Below the pieces are notes generated by a model, which ran no database searches, was not told where the DNA came from, and saw only the letters and a list, made by a program, of their open reading frames with translations. The position numbers were made by a program, and so were the translations under genes. Positions 20,580-31,994 of a stretch of 61,030 nt of DNA are shown piece by piece (position 1 is the first letter of the stretch; each line of letters opens with the position of its first letter). Source of the DNA: Agarophyton chilense (taxonomy: Eukaryota > Rhodophyta > Florideophyceae > Gracilariales > Gracilariaceae). The stretch covers positions 1 through 61,030 of the forward strand of contig JARGXX010000082.1 of NCBI GenBank assembly GCA_030374765.1, in the 5' to 3' direction.

Positions 20580-21682
20580 TTAGCCATGATTGCGCTTCGA
20601 TGGGGCAGCGCCTGGCGTAAATTGAGCGTTAAACCCACGATTTCGTTTTCTGGAGGAATCTTTCCTCGGGTTTCTTCCTCCACGACGAGGAACTGTGGAC
20701 CTACCGTCTAAGTCGTTGCTCGATATCACCACAATCGAAACAGAAAGACGACTTTCCACCTTTCCCGGCTTAAGATCGGTGCGTTTCCTCTTGCCATTGC
20801 CCGGTTTGAAAGACACGGTTGATGCATTTCCCTCTTTCCTATTTCCCAAGCGTGTTAGTACGCTCTCGTTGGATTGGAAAATTGCAAATAAGGCAGTTTG
20901 GACTTTCTGAACCACGATGTTTTCAAGGTCCTCCCTTATATAGTGAGCAGCAGAGCTCGAAGAGGTAAAAGAAAGACTCCATATGACTGTAACGGCGTCA
21001 TCCAGGTTTAGATGGCATCTGCGGGAAGGATGAATTAGCTTGTTGATAGAAGGAGTTGGGCTAGTCTTTGAGTGAGTGTCTGTAAGATTACCCTCGAACT
21101 CAACGACCACTTCATTGATCTTTCTCTCGGTTACAAAAAGCTTTACCTTTGTCGTATTGTGATTATTGCTCCTCGAAATCTTAAGGTGAGGCCTCCACAG
21201 CATTTCACGAAGGTGAATTACGGACTCCTGAAACTTCAAAAGATTGATGTGGTACTGGGTATCCCCAGCATAACTTCCACTTCTCATACGAGTTTCGGCG
21301 AGAGAGATTGGTTGTAGTTTGGCATTGGTCAACGTCTCCTCACACAAAGATGCGTTGTTGAGTACCGTTATTGCTAGAACATCTCCAACCTTAGATGAGA
21401 ATGATAGTCCACCATGCACGAGATGCTCGGCAGCCAAGCCGCCGAAACGTGATACGAAGCTAGCTACAGGCTCGACCTCGCGACGACAGCAGTTTGTAAC
21501 ACGATTGAAAGAAGAAACCAAAAAAGAAACAACAGCAATTGGATGGTCGACTTCAACAAGTTTACCATTTTTGCCTACCGCTTTGACTTGGTCCTCTTGC
21601 TTGTAATGAACAACTCCTTTTTCCTGGGCTTCGTCGCCATTGAACACCAGGTAAAGCTCTGTCGTACAGCCGTAGACCTAGA
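20580..21682 (-). pseudogene. Copia-A Gag
   Basis: Minus-strand frame open from about 21682 (after a TAG) to 20580, more than 360 codons. There is no ATG at the start, so initiation is unclear. The N-terminal half has features of a copia Gag core (RFGGLAAEHL, then LAITVLNNASL and TLTNAK). The C-terminal part is basic (GKRKRTDLKPGK). A zinc-knuckle remnant CFDCGDIEQRLR lies near 20730 in a different frame, so a frameshift separates core and knuckle. Gag would form the particle shell. Confidence 0.65.
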
Positions 21683-21840
21683 GTTGCAAAGATTGTTGGG
21701 TAACATCGATCGGTGCCCTTCTTGGCAGCACTATAAATAATATCTACACATCCACAAACGTTGCGATGACAGTCTTGTAGATCCTTGGTAGGGTCAATCT
21801 TTTTGGTGTCTCTCGGATTGAAAGATATAACAGCTCATGA

Positions 21841-21855
21841 AGCTGGGTCCATAGC
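21841..21855 (-). promoter_or_regulatory. Copia-A primer-binding site (half-tRNA iMet type)
   Basis: The minus strand reads GCTATGGACCCAGCT directly after the LTR end. It is complementary to the initiator tRNA-Met anticodon arm with a few mismatches (plus strand GCTGGGTCCATAGC versus GCTGGGCCCATAACC). This is less exact than the sites of Copia-B and Copia-C. Confidence 0.5.
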
Positions 21856-22063
21856 TATGGGAAACAGTCGTACGCAGAGCAAGAGGTCTGCCGGTCTAAT
21901 TTCTACTATGCGCTTGAAACGCGCGGTAGAACCGAGGAAGATGGAACGGGCACAAGGTGCCCCCTCTTGCTCCTCTGTCTACAGTTTTTTAAGGTGGAGC
22001 AAGGGTGTGGCTTAGTATGCAGCGCCGGTGGCATTGAGCCAGGTGGCAATCATGTGTTACACA
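21856..22063 (-). repeat. Copia-A 5' LTR
   Basis: 208 bp, the gapless partner of 15104-15311 with 44 differences. On the minus strand it begins TGTGTAACACATG. Confidence 0.8.
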
Positions 22064-22187
22064 CATACAGCCTGTACTATGTATTCAACATAAGATCTCG
22101 AAAGCGTGGACACGTGTATACGGCAGACTCCTACTACCTTCCCACCAACTACAGTGACAGCACTTATCAATCATACGATATCCAACA
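22064..22187 (-). repeat. Copia-B 5' LTR, 5' portion
   Basis: Remaining part of the Copia-B LTR beyond the Copia-A insertion. The minus strand starts TGTTGGATATCG at 22187. No gene. The boundary rests on the TG...CA ends and on the target duplication of Copia-A. Confidence 0.5.
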
Positions 22188-22419
22188 ATGACGTCATATT
22201 TGCAGCATCTCTTAATGCTCGCATTCGGGACAAATAGGGGACCCACATTCAGTACTTGTTCTGGGCCATATTTCACACACAAATAGTTGATCTTGTGTGG
22301 GCCCTATAAAAAACATTGATATCCTTGAGAAACCCGTTCGATTGTAGTTCTCGAAATTTAGAGTATATAGCATGTAGCATGACTGTCAGTCAAACTTCTG
22401 AGATGTCTTATAGACGCCC

Positions 22420-22640
22420 TGAATGTCGCTGGACACTTTGCAGGGTCGCCAGGCTGACTATAGACCAAGCTACAGCGGGGAACGAGCCTGACGTAGAGAC
22501 TGAAAGATAAGAGCGAAAGCGATAGGAGAGAGCACGCAGCGACGTAGTTAGAAGCGAACACGACCGTGTGGTCCAGCGTTTACTTCTATTCCCCTCACCC
22601 CCGCCTTCTGAGATTGGGGAGGGGTAACAAATTAAAACTA
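22420..22640. repeat. Unassigned block inside R copy 2, possible solo LTR
   Basis: About 220 bp with no counterpart in R copy 1, lying where the terminal-repeat match breaks off and the internal match (from 6305) starts. It contains a TG...CA span (TGTCGCTGG to GGGGTAACA). No flanking duplication is visible, so the solo-LTR reading is weak. Confidence 0.25.
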
Positions 22641-24804
22641 AAGTTACGAACTTCATCCTCACGAAATGGTTGCCTGCGCCTGGTTGGCTGTGTATGGCTG
22701 CCGTTGGAATCTCTGTTTGCTGCTATTAACGTAGAATCTGGAAGGTTGATCTCGAGTTAACGGTTTCTTCAAACGCCTGGAGGCGGCAGTACATGCGCAG
22801 AACTGCTGCAAAACCATTCTTGCTAGAAAAAAAGAAGTTTCCATTTACGAAGACCATTCAAAGAAGCTGACATTTTGATGTAGGAAGCGAATGTTCGCCC
22901 GTTATTAAAATGAGGAATGGTAAAGTGATTCTGCTTATTTAAATTCGTTGAATAATACGGGAAACGGTGATGCTTATGGAAGGTCCATATCTGGGAACAA
23001 AACACTTCCTTGTGGTCATTGGAGAAAGAGGATGTAACTCAAATATGATTGGAGGATCTCATATGCACATATCCGTTTTACCGGGCAGTTCTTAACAATA
23101 GACATAACAATGTAAAAGGGTAGTACGGAAAGCTCTCTGGGCACGCACCTGTGGCAGTTACATTGTTGTTCTTTCTGAGCACTAAGACGCCTTCACACGC
23201 CATAAAATAGGAGATCCTGTACCTTAGGCATGCGACTCGTAAATCAAGGGAACTATGTCCTGAGTAAAGATCGAAGCATACTCAAGTCTTTGTTTGCCTG
23301 TAATATTCAAATCGGCCTATAAAAAGATTGCCATGTACATTGACAGGTTTGAAATTAGGACAATTTCATTTCTAGCTGGGTATCGAGAGAAGTTTTGCAG
23401 CGTCTTTTTCTTGGAGTTAATTTGGTTTTCACACGTTATAGGAGACACTCAAAAAGAATGCAGCATTTCTCGTCGCAGACAGGCTTTTCGTATCTTTCTG
23501 AGTAAAGAAAGCCTTTGTATGGTGTAGCTTCTCCAATGGATTTCTATACAGGGACATCAAAAACAGCGTGCTGATATTCAAGTCCCGAACGACTTGCACA
23601 CCTCTATGTACACATACATGACCTGTTATCCCTGCCGATAGAACTCGAACCGGGCCGGACCAAATCTGAATTTCTGGAAACTATGCTACCCGAAACTCTG
23701 CTTTCCTCACCGCAGTACCCTACATTTTTAGTTTCCCCACAAGAAAGGTCGCTCGCGAAAGATGCTGTAGAAGATGAAGTAGAAAGTTTGTTTATGTCAG
23801 TTAAACCTTGATTCTTGGTATCTGACAGGATTCTCGACTCGATACTACTTTTATATCTCACAACTTCCCGAAGACGTTCTGGTTGTGGAGCATTATAAAT
23901 GAGCTTTTGAAATGGTAGGATTCAGCAAAGACGTGATTCCAGGGCGAGGCACTTGCCAACTGCTAAGTGCTTCATCGGTTTCTGTCTTGAGACCATTTTT
24001 CTTGGAAGGCAGGGACATCTGCAACTGAAATATGAAACATCCCTCAATGTGCCAATGATATGTGGCTGAGGCTTGAAGAAAATTAGTCCCTGGAGGAAGA
24101 GAGCTAAAACCCGATGCCTATATCGTGGAAACAGTTTAGTTGGACACTTATTCGAGGAACACCTATAACTATTAGAGAAGCCACAAACATTGGTCATGAG
24201 TATGAACAACAATCTGAGTTTGTATCGTGGAAGTTTGGAGACAAAGTTAGGTCAGCGGTGTGCAGACTTGTTGAAAACCCTCAGGGAACACTGTCAAGGT
24301 TTACACTTCGGTAAACGGTTTGTCTTTCTGCGATCATGACACGTAACCGATGTTCTTCTCCGTTCCCAGAGAAACAAAATGAAAATAAATCGAACCGAAA
24401 TCCTTTACATATAGCGTCCTACCAGAACAATGTGCATTTGAGTACTACTACGGCATAAAAATGCAACGAGAGTTGCTGAGGAGTGACATATATGCGGCTT
24501 CCTCCATGAACTCTCCATCACAGCCCACTTCTGGCTGAATTTGGTGACGCTTGTGATAGATGAAAATTCTTTCTTTATGGCCCTTATCATCTTCTAATCA
24601 AATCTTCCAACAGCGTAAGCATCAGAAAAGCAATTGAAAACTTTATTAAAGTCCAGTCAGGAAACCTTATGAGTTATCCGAGCTCGAAGAAGGAACTATT
24701 ATGAGGATCGCTGTTGTACGTATTCTTCGTTCAGCTCCTCAAGCTGAGTGACGTCTTTCTCTTTAACGAATCAAAGCACTGCGCGTGAACAAAATTGCTA
24801 GGTT

Positions 24805-25616
24805 GTGACGGATTTCATCAAAAAAACATTCAAAGAGACAAGAAAGATGCTACGGCTGAAAAGACAAAGAAAATTCGTGACAAATGTTCGTCTGGAAGGG
24901 TTAGCGAGCAAATCTTCGAAGATCCGCATGCTTAAAATAGTGCATCTACGAAGGCAAATGGACGAACGCAACGGATCCTATCCGTCAATTCTTTTTACCT
25001 GAGTCAGACGTAGGAATTTTGGACAGGTTTCCTCATTGAAACAAGGCTACATAGCGTGGACACTCGAAGCATATCTAGAAGATTCGGATGACCAAAACGG
25101 TAACACAGGCTCGAGAAATTCTCACTTGGAAGCCGCAGACGAAAACCGTGGTTGTACCTGTCATCAGCCACATAGACTGAAATCAAGGCGCTACGAGAAC
25201 AAAAACCGCAACGTCAATCATAAGAGCATCTTCTGCACAAACGTCAAGCGCGTCCATTCTCGCTACTACCGGAATGCCAAACGCAACAGCACTGGCAAAT
25301 ACAGCGCTTCGAAAGCGAGTAAAGAGGGGCCGACTGTAATACATGGAAAACAATACTGAGCCACGTCTTTCAAACGATGATAATGAGATTAGCGAAGGTG
25401 GGATTGAGCAGTGCCCGCCTGCCTCTAAGAAAACGAGGAAAGGTGGGTGATAGCTTTCATCGGTCTGCTGATTTGTTTGGAAAGACACAAAAGAAACCAG
25501 CCCTGCCTTCTTGGCACCTTGAATCAATCCGTACGGCTTGAGAAAGCTTCCGCCCAAGTCGCTCTCACATCAAAAATTCTTCTGCTGCCCCTTACCTTCG
25601 GGGCCGACTTATGTGA
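24805..25616 (+). pseudogene. R-encoded basic ORF, copy 2
   Basis: Counterpart of 8430-8993. It keeps the basic N-terminal part, the same in-frame TGA (25000-25002) and the end LRGRLM. It has 305 bases (25264-25568) that copy 1 lacks, which add a further hydrophilic stretch with EGGIEQCPPASKKTRK. A multiple-of-three break means that the last 16 residues are in a different frame from the middle, so this copy is also disrupted. Short similar bases CTCGC and CTCAC at the ends of the extra block suggest that copy 1 arose by deletion. Confidence 0.3.
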
Positions 25617-27713
25617 ATTAATTTGATTCATATGGCTCTTAAGCGGTTAGAATCCTTTTTGCATACTTTTATTTTCAGCTAGTTCATCTCTTCTGTTTGT
25701 TTTTGTGTGTATAGGTTACTAGATAATACTTTAACTTACTGTGCGCATTGCCAGAGGTTCATTTTTCACCTGCGTATGGCGCGACATACCATTTTGTTTT
25801 CGGTCGTTCTATTTCTTTGGATCTTGGTATGGTTTCGAACTTTTCCTATGACTCACTCTTTATATAATTCACATTGAAAAATCTCTCATGCACGCCTAAT
25901 ACTTCCCAAAACATATACTTCTTCCGTTTCCTTCGATATCTCGTTGCAGAGGGCCACTGTTTGAAAATGACACACCGCTATGAACTTTTCACAGCCCAAC
26001 TTGATCTCCGAAGAAAAGAATGCAAACTTCAAAAAGCCATCTTGTAAGTTTACCTACTTGAAACAGCATGATTCACCGTAATGTCCATTAGGCCCATTCC
26101 CCTCCAACGTTTTTGACTTTTTCGTAGATCCGACTCTGCGTGATCAGAACTCATGTCGGTGTCTTTTAGGTTTAAGATTATTGACCCAGTCAAATGTTCT
26201 GGAAAGCAGAAAGTAACATCCCGAATTCTCTCAAGTCCACCTGTTCGTAATTCCAGTCTGCGACAGAGTCCTAACATTCTAATGCTTCTCCACTTTCACA
26301 GTCTGCCACCGCACTGCCATTCCTCCCCCTCAAGATCTTAGGGCCCGCAACCATATCGATGTCGTTCATCCTTCTACGGAAGCAGCAATGGACAGATCAA
26401 TATATTCTTTTCTCAAGTGCGGCCAACTCTCTACACGACTAATGTTCAAACTAAACTGCATATCACTCACTGCCAAGTGTACCCACACTTCCTAAACCCC
26501 AGTGAGGACTTGATATCTCTCTTGCACGTTCAAAGTGGTTCTGAATTTATAAAAGTATGTGCCAGTTCTTATGCTCTGAATTCTAACGGATTTAAGCCCA
26601 CCGAAGCTCTTTGAACAATCGGAGAAATTTTCATGATGTGGCTACTCTGAGGCGGATTGTCTAACCATTGAGCACATTCATCGTTACATTTTACATGCAA
26701 AGTTGATGTTGGCTTGCTACAAGGCGCGGTAGTGTTCTGATCGACATATGGACAGACCAACCTAAAAATGAATAGTTTAGAACTCTGACGGTGTTAATTC
26801 GCACTTGTTCTGGGCTATAAACTGACTTATTGGGTCTTTTGTTGGACAATTTGAGAACTAAATGTGGCTTTAATCTCGTCGCGAGTCTAACAGAATAGTT
26901 TAGTACCTGGTTGAACTGATTCTGCACATATTTGGAACAGAAAAAATAAACGAAGTGGTCTAGCTTTTGGGAACTTTGAATCAGAACTTGATCAAATTTA
27001 ACAGTTTTTTGAGACACATTTTCATGGCATCTGGTTCGCTATTATAAGTTCATATATGGGGCATCTCTTAATGGTCGCATTTGGGAAAAATAAATGACCC
27101 ACATGCAGGGATTTTTCTGGACCATATTTTGTACACAAATAGTTGATCATGGTTGGGCCTCGTGAAGCACATTGATATCAATGAGAAACCCGTAAGATTT
27201 TAGTTCCGGACATCTAAACTACATAGCATGGAGCATGACTGTCGGTCCGACTTCTGAGATGTCCTATAGACGTCCTTAAAATGTTCGGTAGATGTTAATA
27301 AAAGGTATTTGGTAGATCTCCAGCTCATATTCGTGCGATTTGTCAGTGATGTGTAATATGTTTTGCTTTGATTATGAATCAACTAGGTCTTAATATTAAT
27401 ACCAATTTCTAATTATAAACTGTACCATTATAATTTAATATTAGATTAATAAAACGCATTATTATATGCGGGTTGATTAAGTTTGGTTTCAAGTATACCT
27501 CGTTCCAATTTATTGACGAATTCGTCAGATAGGCTGAGGTCAACTGTAATTCCAACTCCTCAATATAAATATTCAAGATAACATCCTGCTCCGATAGCCT
27601 ACTTCTGTAGTAATAATGTGAAATCATAAATAGTTGTAGCAAAAAACAAAGCGCCGTGAATAGGGTGTTTCATTAATGAATCTGATGATTCAGAGAAGAC
27701 CTTTGAATGTGTT

Positions 27714-27845
27714 TGTGAAGGAAGCACTTGCCTCTTCAACTCTCGTGGCTCTGGCGTTGCCGTCGGCTTATCCACCATGTTCTCTACTGCAATGTGATCT
27801 GACCGAAAAGTGGCAGGACAGAGATTGAGCTAATTTGATCTGACA
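27714..27845 (-). repeat. Copia-C 3' LTR
   Basis: 132 bp, TGTCAGATC...CTTCACA on the minus strand (TG...CA ends). Partner of 36116-36244. Confidence 0.7.
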
Positions 27846-27858
27846 GTCCCCTGTTTCT
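27846..27858 (-). promoter_or_regulatory. Copia-C polypurine tract
   Basis: The minus strand reads AGAAACAGGGGAC just before the LTR start TGTCAG, the expected place and composition. Confidence 0.6.
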
Positions 27859-27859
27859 T

Positions 27860-28640
27860 GCCGCCTTTCGGTGGAGATGTAGGGAGTTTGATGTTCAGTT
27901 GGCTTTGGAGGTGTGTGTAGTGGCCGGGTTGGAGGGGCTTGGCGAATATGTCCGCTTTCGTTGCTGCGGTAGGTGGTTTCCAGAATGTGACGGTTTTCTT
28001 TTGAATAAGATCTTGGATGTCATGATGGCAAATGTTGATTCCGTTTGCGAGTTGGAGCCTGATTCTTTGATGTCATGATAGCAGATTTGGTGTCCACAAA
28101 ATGTTGCATGCCAAAGCGTAGTTACAGAATTAGGAAGGCAAAGGGATACTTGACCCACGTTGTATGTCAAACTGCGGCCAAGGCGGCAAGCTATTCAGAT
28201 TCCGTGGTGAATAGTGCCACGATACGTTGCTTTGCCAATGCCCAAAATATGGGACTGCCATTTTAAAGGTGGAGAATTCCGCTTACTGACTTTCAATCTT
28301 TTGCGTTCGCAAATTTTGCATCACTGTACACTATAAGACGGTTCTTGGTGAGGGGATTCGATCGAAAATAGGTTAGGCCGGCGCTGGTGGTGTCTGGGTG
28401 TATGTGGTTCAGACTCACATTCCAGTTGTGCATCAATAGTGCTAGGCGAGTCGGAGTTGCCGGCTTGTGTGGATTAGGAAGGCGCCGGAGGCGAGTCGTA
28501 CTCTGTATTCGCGATGTGGGCGCATGGAGAACTGGATGAGAAATGCCGATTGGAACAGTCTCGAGTTTCCTTTTTGATGTTCGCTTTGTCATGATGCGTG
28601 CTGGCTTTTCATGCATGATTGGACGGGCTTTTATTTCATA
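27860..28640 (-). pseudogene. Copia-C RNase H
   Basis: Minus strand. RLIVYSDAKFANAKD (first catalytic Asp), an in-frame TGA, then KSVSGIL, AKQRIVALFTTESEYLAAL (catalytic Glu in 'TESEY') and the terminal ADIFAKPLQPGHYTHLQSQL block near 27930, which is typical of Ty1/copia Pol ends. Several stops and frame changes occur, so it is a pseudogene. The RT that should precede it is not recognisable. Confidence 0.8.
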
Positions 28641-30085
28641 TTTTTATTTGTCCCAATGAGCCATGGCCTCTATCTTAGAGAGCGTGACGCGTGTGTTTAG
28701 AACTAATGAAGTATTGGGAGAGAAAGTGGCAAGGCCATACCGGATGGCTAGGTCATGGATAGACTGGAGATTGTGTTTGAGGTGCTTGTCAACCACTTCA
28801 AATATTCAGAGTGGAGTGTTACTCGGCGTAGTAATCAACATTGTGCCGCAGTGCGTGCATAGGGAGAGTTGTCGGGTGGCTTTCTCGGTATGTGTCTTGG
28901 TGAGGAAACGGTGCACTGGGGGACGCGAAATGATAACGTGGGTTGCGTGTGCACCCCTGTTGAGAATGTACTTACCGTCCTGGATTTTTTCTTCATTCGA
29001 TTCAGGGTCTTGCGGCTGGAAGTCATTTTCATAATGCATAAAGTCCTTAATCGGAATCTGAGAATTATCTGGTACTGCCATTTGCTAAATTGGTTTTAGA
29101 TTGGAAGCCCTGACGTGGGGATCTCTGAATTTGTCTCTGGTTTGGGTTTTGGGTTGACCAGAGTCTCAGCATTGTTCGTCCGTATCTTGCAACGGAATTC
29201 ATCGGTCGGTGGGATGACCGCATAGCGTAGGATTTCGGGGAATTCGAGCTGCGGTTTTGCTGTGGCTGGAATGTACCGAGTGCTCCATAGATCCCTGCAG
29301 AGGACATGCTGGGTTGAGTGGCGGGTTGAACGTGCTTAGTAGAGGCGTGATGGTGGTTGGATATATGTGTACGAATTCTTTCCCTGTAGTGGGTTTTTGA
29401 GTCATGATCTGGTGTCCGATACTCATTTTTGCTCTGTTATACTTCAGGCCATTGTCCACGAGTTTCACTGTTCTGGACTCGTCCAAACTAAACGGATGTG
29501 TGGCAGGTATCCTCTGTGTGCCAATCTTTTGATGATCAGATATATAGGATGAAATAGTAATTTCAGAAAAAAAGGTTGTTGACTCTACCAAAGTTTTGAG
29601 GTACTGTTGGCCCCTTTATTGGAGCGATCGAGATGCGATATGATTTGTTTGATAAGTTTGTAAGGTGTGGGCTCGTGTTGGGCTCGCAAATGAGCATTAC
29701 AAAATTTGCTGGTACTTTTGAGATAAGAATGGGTAGGAGAGTGTTTTTGTGCTTCAAACACGTGTTCTGTTGAACTGGATATTCTTGGCAAGGTTGGTCC
29801 CTATTCGATGAGTTCAGCTGCATCTGTTGCAGCGGCTCTTGCTTTGACTGGAAGAAGATCAGGTGCATCATTTAATGGGTTCAACGTGAGAACAATAGCT
29901 TTGGTACCCATATTAATAGTACGGTTGCTAATTGTTTCGTGTCGAGTGTGTGTGTCGCAGGAGTCCAGCTGTGCTTGATCGCATAAGATGTTGGTGTATT
30001 CGCATGTGTCTTTATGCTGCTGTCTAAGAGGCATGCTTCCAAGAAAGGCGACAATATCATACCCTTTTTGCATGGTGCAAAACAT
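28641..30085 (-). pseudogene. Copia-C pol remnants
   Basis: Minus-strand frames at 28806-29081, 29199-29591, 29563-29871 and 29801-30085. They are hydrophilic and overlap in different phases. CNAHLRAQHEPTPYKLI near 29690 resembles the C-terminal end of copia integrase ('..RTPYELL'), and the rest resembles the Pro/Ser-rich integrase-RT linker. No catalytic motif is visible. Assignment relies mostly on position between RNase H and LTR. Confidence 0.4.
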
Positions 30086-30404
30086 GTCTCTTGTGACCGG
30101 CTACATCTCCAAGTAATGGAATTAGCACAACCTGATACAAAAAGCTTCCAGGACTGCGAATATTGGATCTCTATACAAGAGAGATCAGATCAGCTCCAAT
30201 TCCCTGCACACGAAAGAAACCCGTTCATATTGTCACGGCACGGCGATTTGCGCCCAACCAAGATGCATTTTCACCCAGCAGCCTCTCCGTCCAGAACGTC
30301 TCGAACTCTTTTCTCCTTCGTCCTTAGTGCTGTTCCTTTCTCAAACTGCTTGTCAACGCCTTTCTGAGGATCTCTGATGAGCTGGAACCTTGTATGACGT
30401 CAAC

Positions 30405-31869
30405 ATGCCGTCATCATCAACATCAAGCTCCGAATATCATTCTCTTTCTACCGCACCCCCACCGCCAAATGCAGACTTCAACATTACTCACGCGTTTCTT
30501 TGCGAGCCATCTGTCGAAAAGTTGCAAAATATCTCACGCTACTGGCGCGTTGGAAACCATTTTCAAACCACACACACCTCCAAAGCCATAGTAGTGGCAC
30601 AAATACTGTGCCTCATACATATCAAATGTGTTAAATCGGAGAAAACCACAATTAAAAGTATCCTCACAGTGCGATCGCATTGGGAGTTTATAGACTTCCA
30701 GTCTCGCTGGGCTGTAATCGGAAACCCAAAGATATTACCCGACATTAAAATCCTGGAACCAATTGCGGCATGTGATGGCGATATTTCTAATATAACGCGC
30801 CGTTTTCCCGAGCTTTCAACGAATGGAAAGAGCTCTTCTCGTCGAGGAAAACGTAAGCGCACGAGTATAAAGAATGGGCTCGAGAAGAATTATGGAACAC
30901 CTATGAAGAAAGGAAGAGTCGAAGATGATATGGAATTGGTTCTTGTAGATCATGAATCTCAGAGCGAAGGTAAAAGCCTGAAACAAAAGCGTGTACCATT
31001 CTCTTTGTCGAAATTTGCGCGACCTGTTGTTTGGATTCGCAATGACCCCGAAACCCGTCAGGCATTTCTCCGATCCTCCCAAACAATTTGGAAGCGGGCT
31101 CTGTTAGATATCAAAGACAAACCAGTGGAAAAATGGACCATTTTTATTAAGGTTCGTTTCAATGACGCTTCATTGGCCCCGTGGTTTTCTTTTGATCACT
31201 TTCTTGACGAGATTGTGTCACCTGAACTTCCACCTCGATGTTTTAGAAGTGGAGTGTATTTGTGGTCGGTCTGGGACGGTTTTAGGTCTCTGTCGTCGTT
31301 GCCGATTACGAACTTTAAGAAGAGCGGGCAAAACAACCCAGACTTCAAGGAGTTTGTAAACGGACCTATTGGTTCAGAGTTGTAAAAGTTGAGCCAGGTG
31401 AATAGAGATCCCGTTGTAGCAGGAGCTACTGCATTTGGTTTAGGAACGAAGGATGAAGACGAAGAATTATTGGGTTCCTCTGTTAGGACTATCGACTAGA
31501 AAGGAATGTTTGGTCATGATGGGGGGACTGGTTTTTTCGACCGTCAAGGTTATGGGTCAAACTCGAACAGTCGAGTACACTAAATAAAAGCTATCATCTG
31601 AAGAGTTCGAGGATGCTAGTGTTAATCTCATGCATTCTGTCAGTAGCTTTTTCAATACTGAGAAGGAAGCAGAGAGTCCGGCTCCTGTTCAGAAATCTGT
31701 TGTTTTGGAGCGCGGAAAATCAGGTCTGGCGGAGATTGAGCAGCGTCGCAAGCTTTTAGTGGAGTTAAATCTTGCAAAAGAAATGATGGACAAAGACATG
31801 AATAATTCTGATTGGGAAGCTCATATAATCGTGATCAGGAGGCTGTTAGATGAACTCGACAAGTCTTAA
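30405..31869 (+). CDS. Unrecognised nuclear-type protein, 326 residues plus C-terminal coiled-coil frame
   Basis: First ATG 30405; the frame runs to 31385. The N-terminus is Ser/Pro-rich, a basic cluster SSRRGKRKRTSIK near residue 150 looks like a nuclear signal, and the C-terminal half is aromatic-rich (WTIFIKVRFND, APWFSFDHFLDEIV, GVYLWSVWDGF). A shifted frame continues (QVNRDPVVAGATAFGLG, then a stop) and a 79-codon frame 31630-31869 carries a heptad-like helix (EIEQRRKLLVELNLAKEMM). The parts probably form one gene broken by a frameshift and stops. I recognise no family. It lies inside Copia-C and may be a transposon accessory gene or a captured host gene. Confidence 0.4.
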
Positions 31870-31994
31870 CGGTCTGAGGCAAACTGAAGCACGTAGTAGA
31901 AAAAACGCACTCTAAATCTAAGCCCGTTAGTCTGAATACAGTTTCGCTCATTCCAGTATAAGTGGACTTTTTTGCTATGTCTTCAGCACTGAGA

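Larger units (their letters stand above)
15104..22063 (-). mobile_element. Copia-A: full-length LTR retrotransposon with antisense cassette
   Basis: A 6960-bp element nested in the 5' LTR of Copia-B. Minus-strand order: LTR (21856-22063), primer-binding site, Gag, protease, integrase, RT, RNase H (to about 17085), a 1.35-kb region coding on the opposite strand (15630-16978), polypurine tract and LTR (15104-15311). Flanks are CATAG (15099-15103) and CATAC (22064-22068), a likely 5-bp target duplication with one change. The domain order is Ty1/copia. Frameshifts, stops and a missing integrase Glu suggest that pol is dead. The first 2391 bases from the left end recur at 58640-61030. Confidence 0.85.
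11110..22187 (-). mobile_element. Copia-B: 3'-truncated Ty1/copia LTR retrotransposon
   Basis: Minus-strand order is 5' LTR (14704-15103 plus 22064-22187, split by Copia-A), primer-binding site (14691-14703), a 1.1-kb leader, gag, zinc knuckle, protease and integrase. Reverse transcriptase, RNase H and 3' LTR are missing: the element ends in the integrase-RT linker at about 11110-11290 against R sequence. The order protease-integrase before RT identifies the Ty1/copia class. Frameshifts and in-frame stops show that it is dead. It is duplicated at 54646-58639. Confidence 0.85.
22188..27713. repeat. R-family copy 2, left part
   Basis: 22197-22420 matches the R terminal repeat (10440-10650), 22645-27000 matches 6305-10400, and 27030-27713 matches the terminal repeat again. 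Scattered substitutions and small indels throughout show an old duplication. It is continued after Copia-C at 36245. Apart from the basic ORF at 24805-25616, frames are short and not conserved in phase: 22860-24800 and 25620-27713 hold no gene that I can support. Confidence 0.75.
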
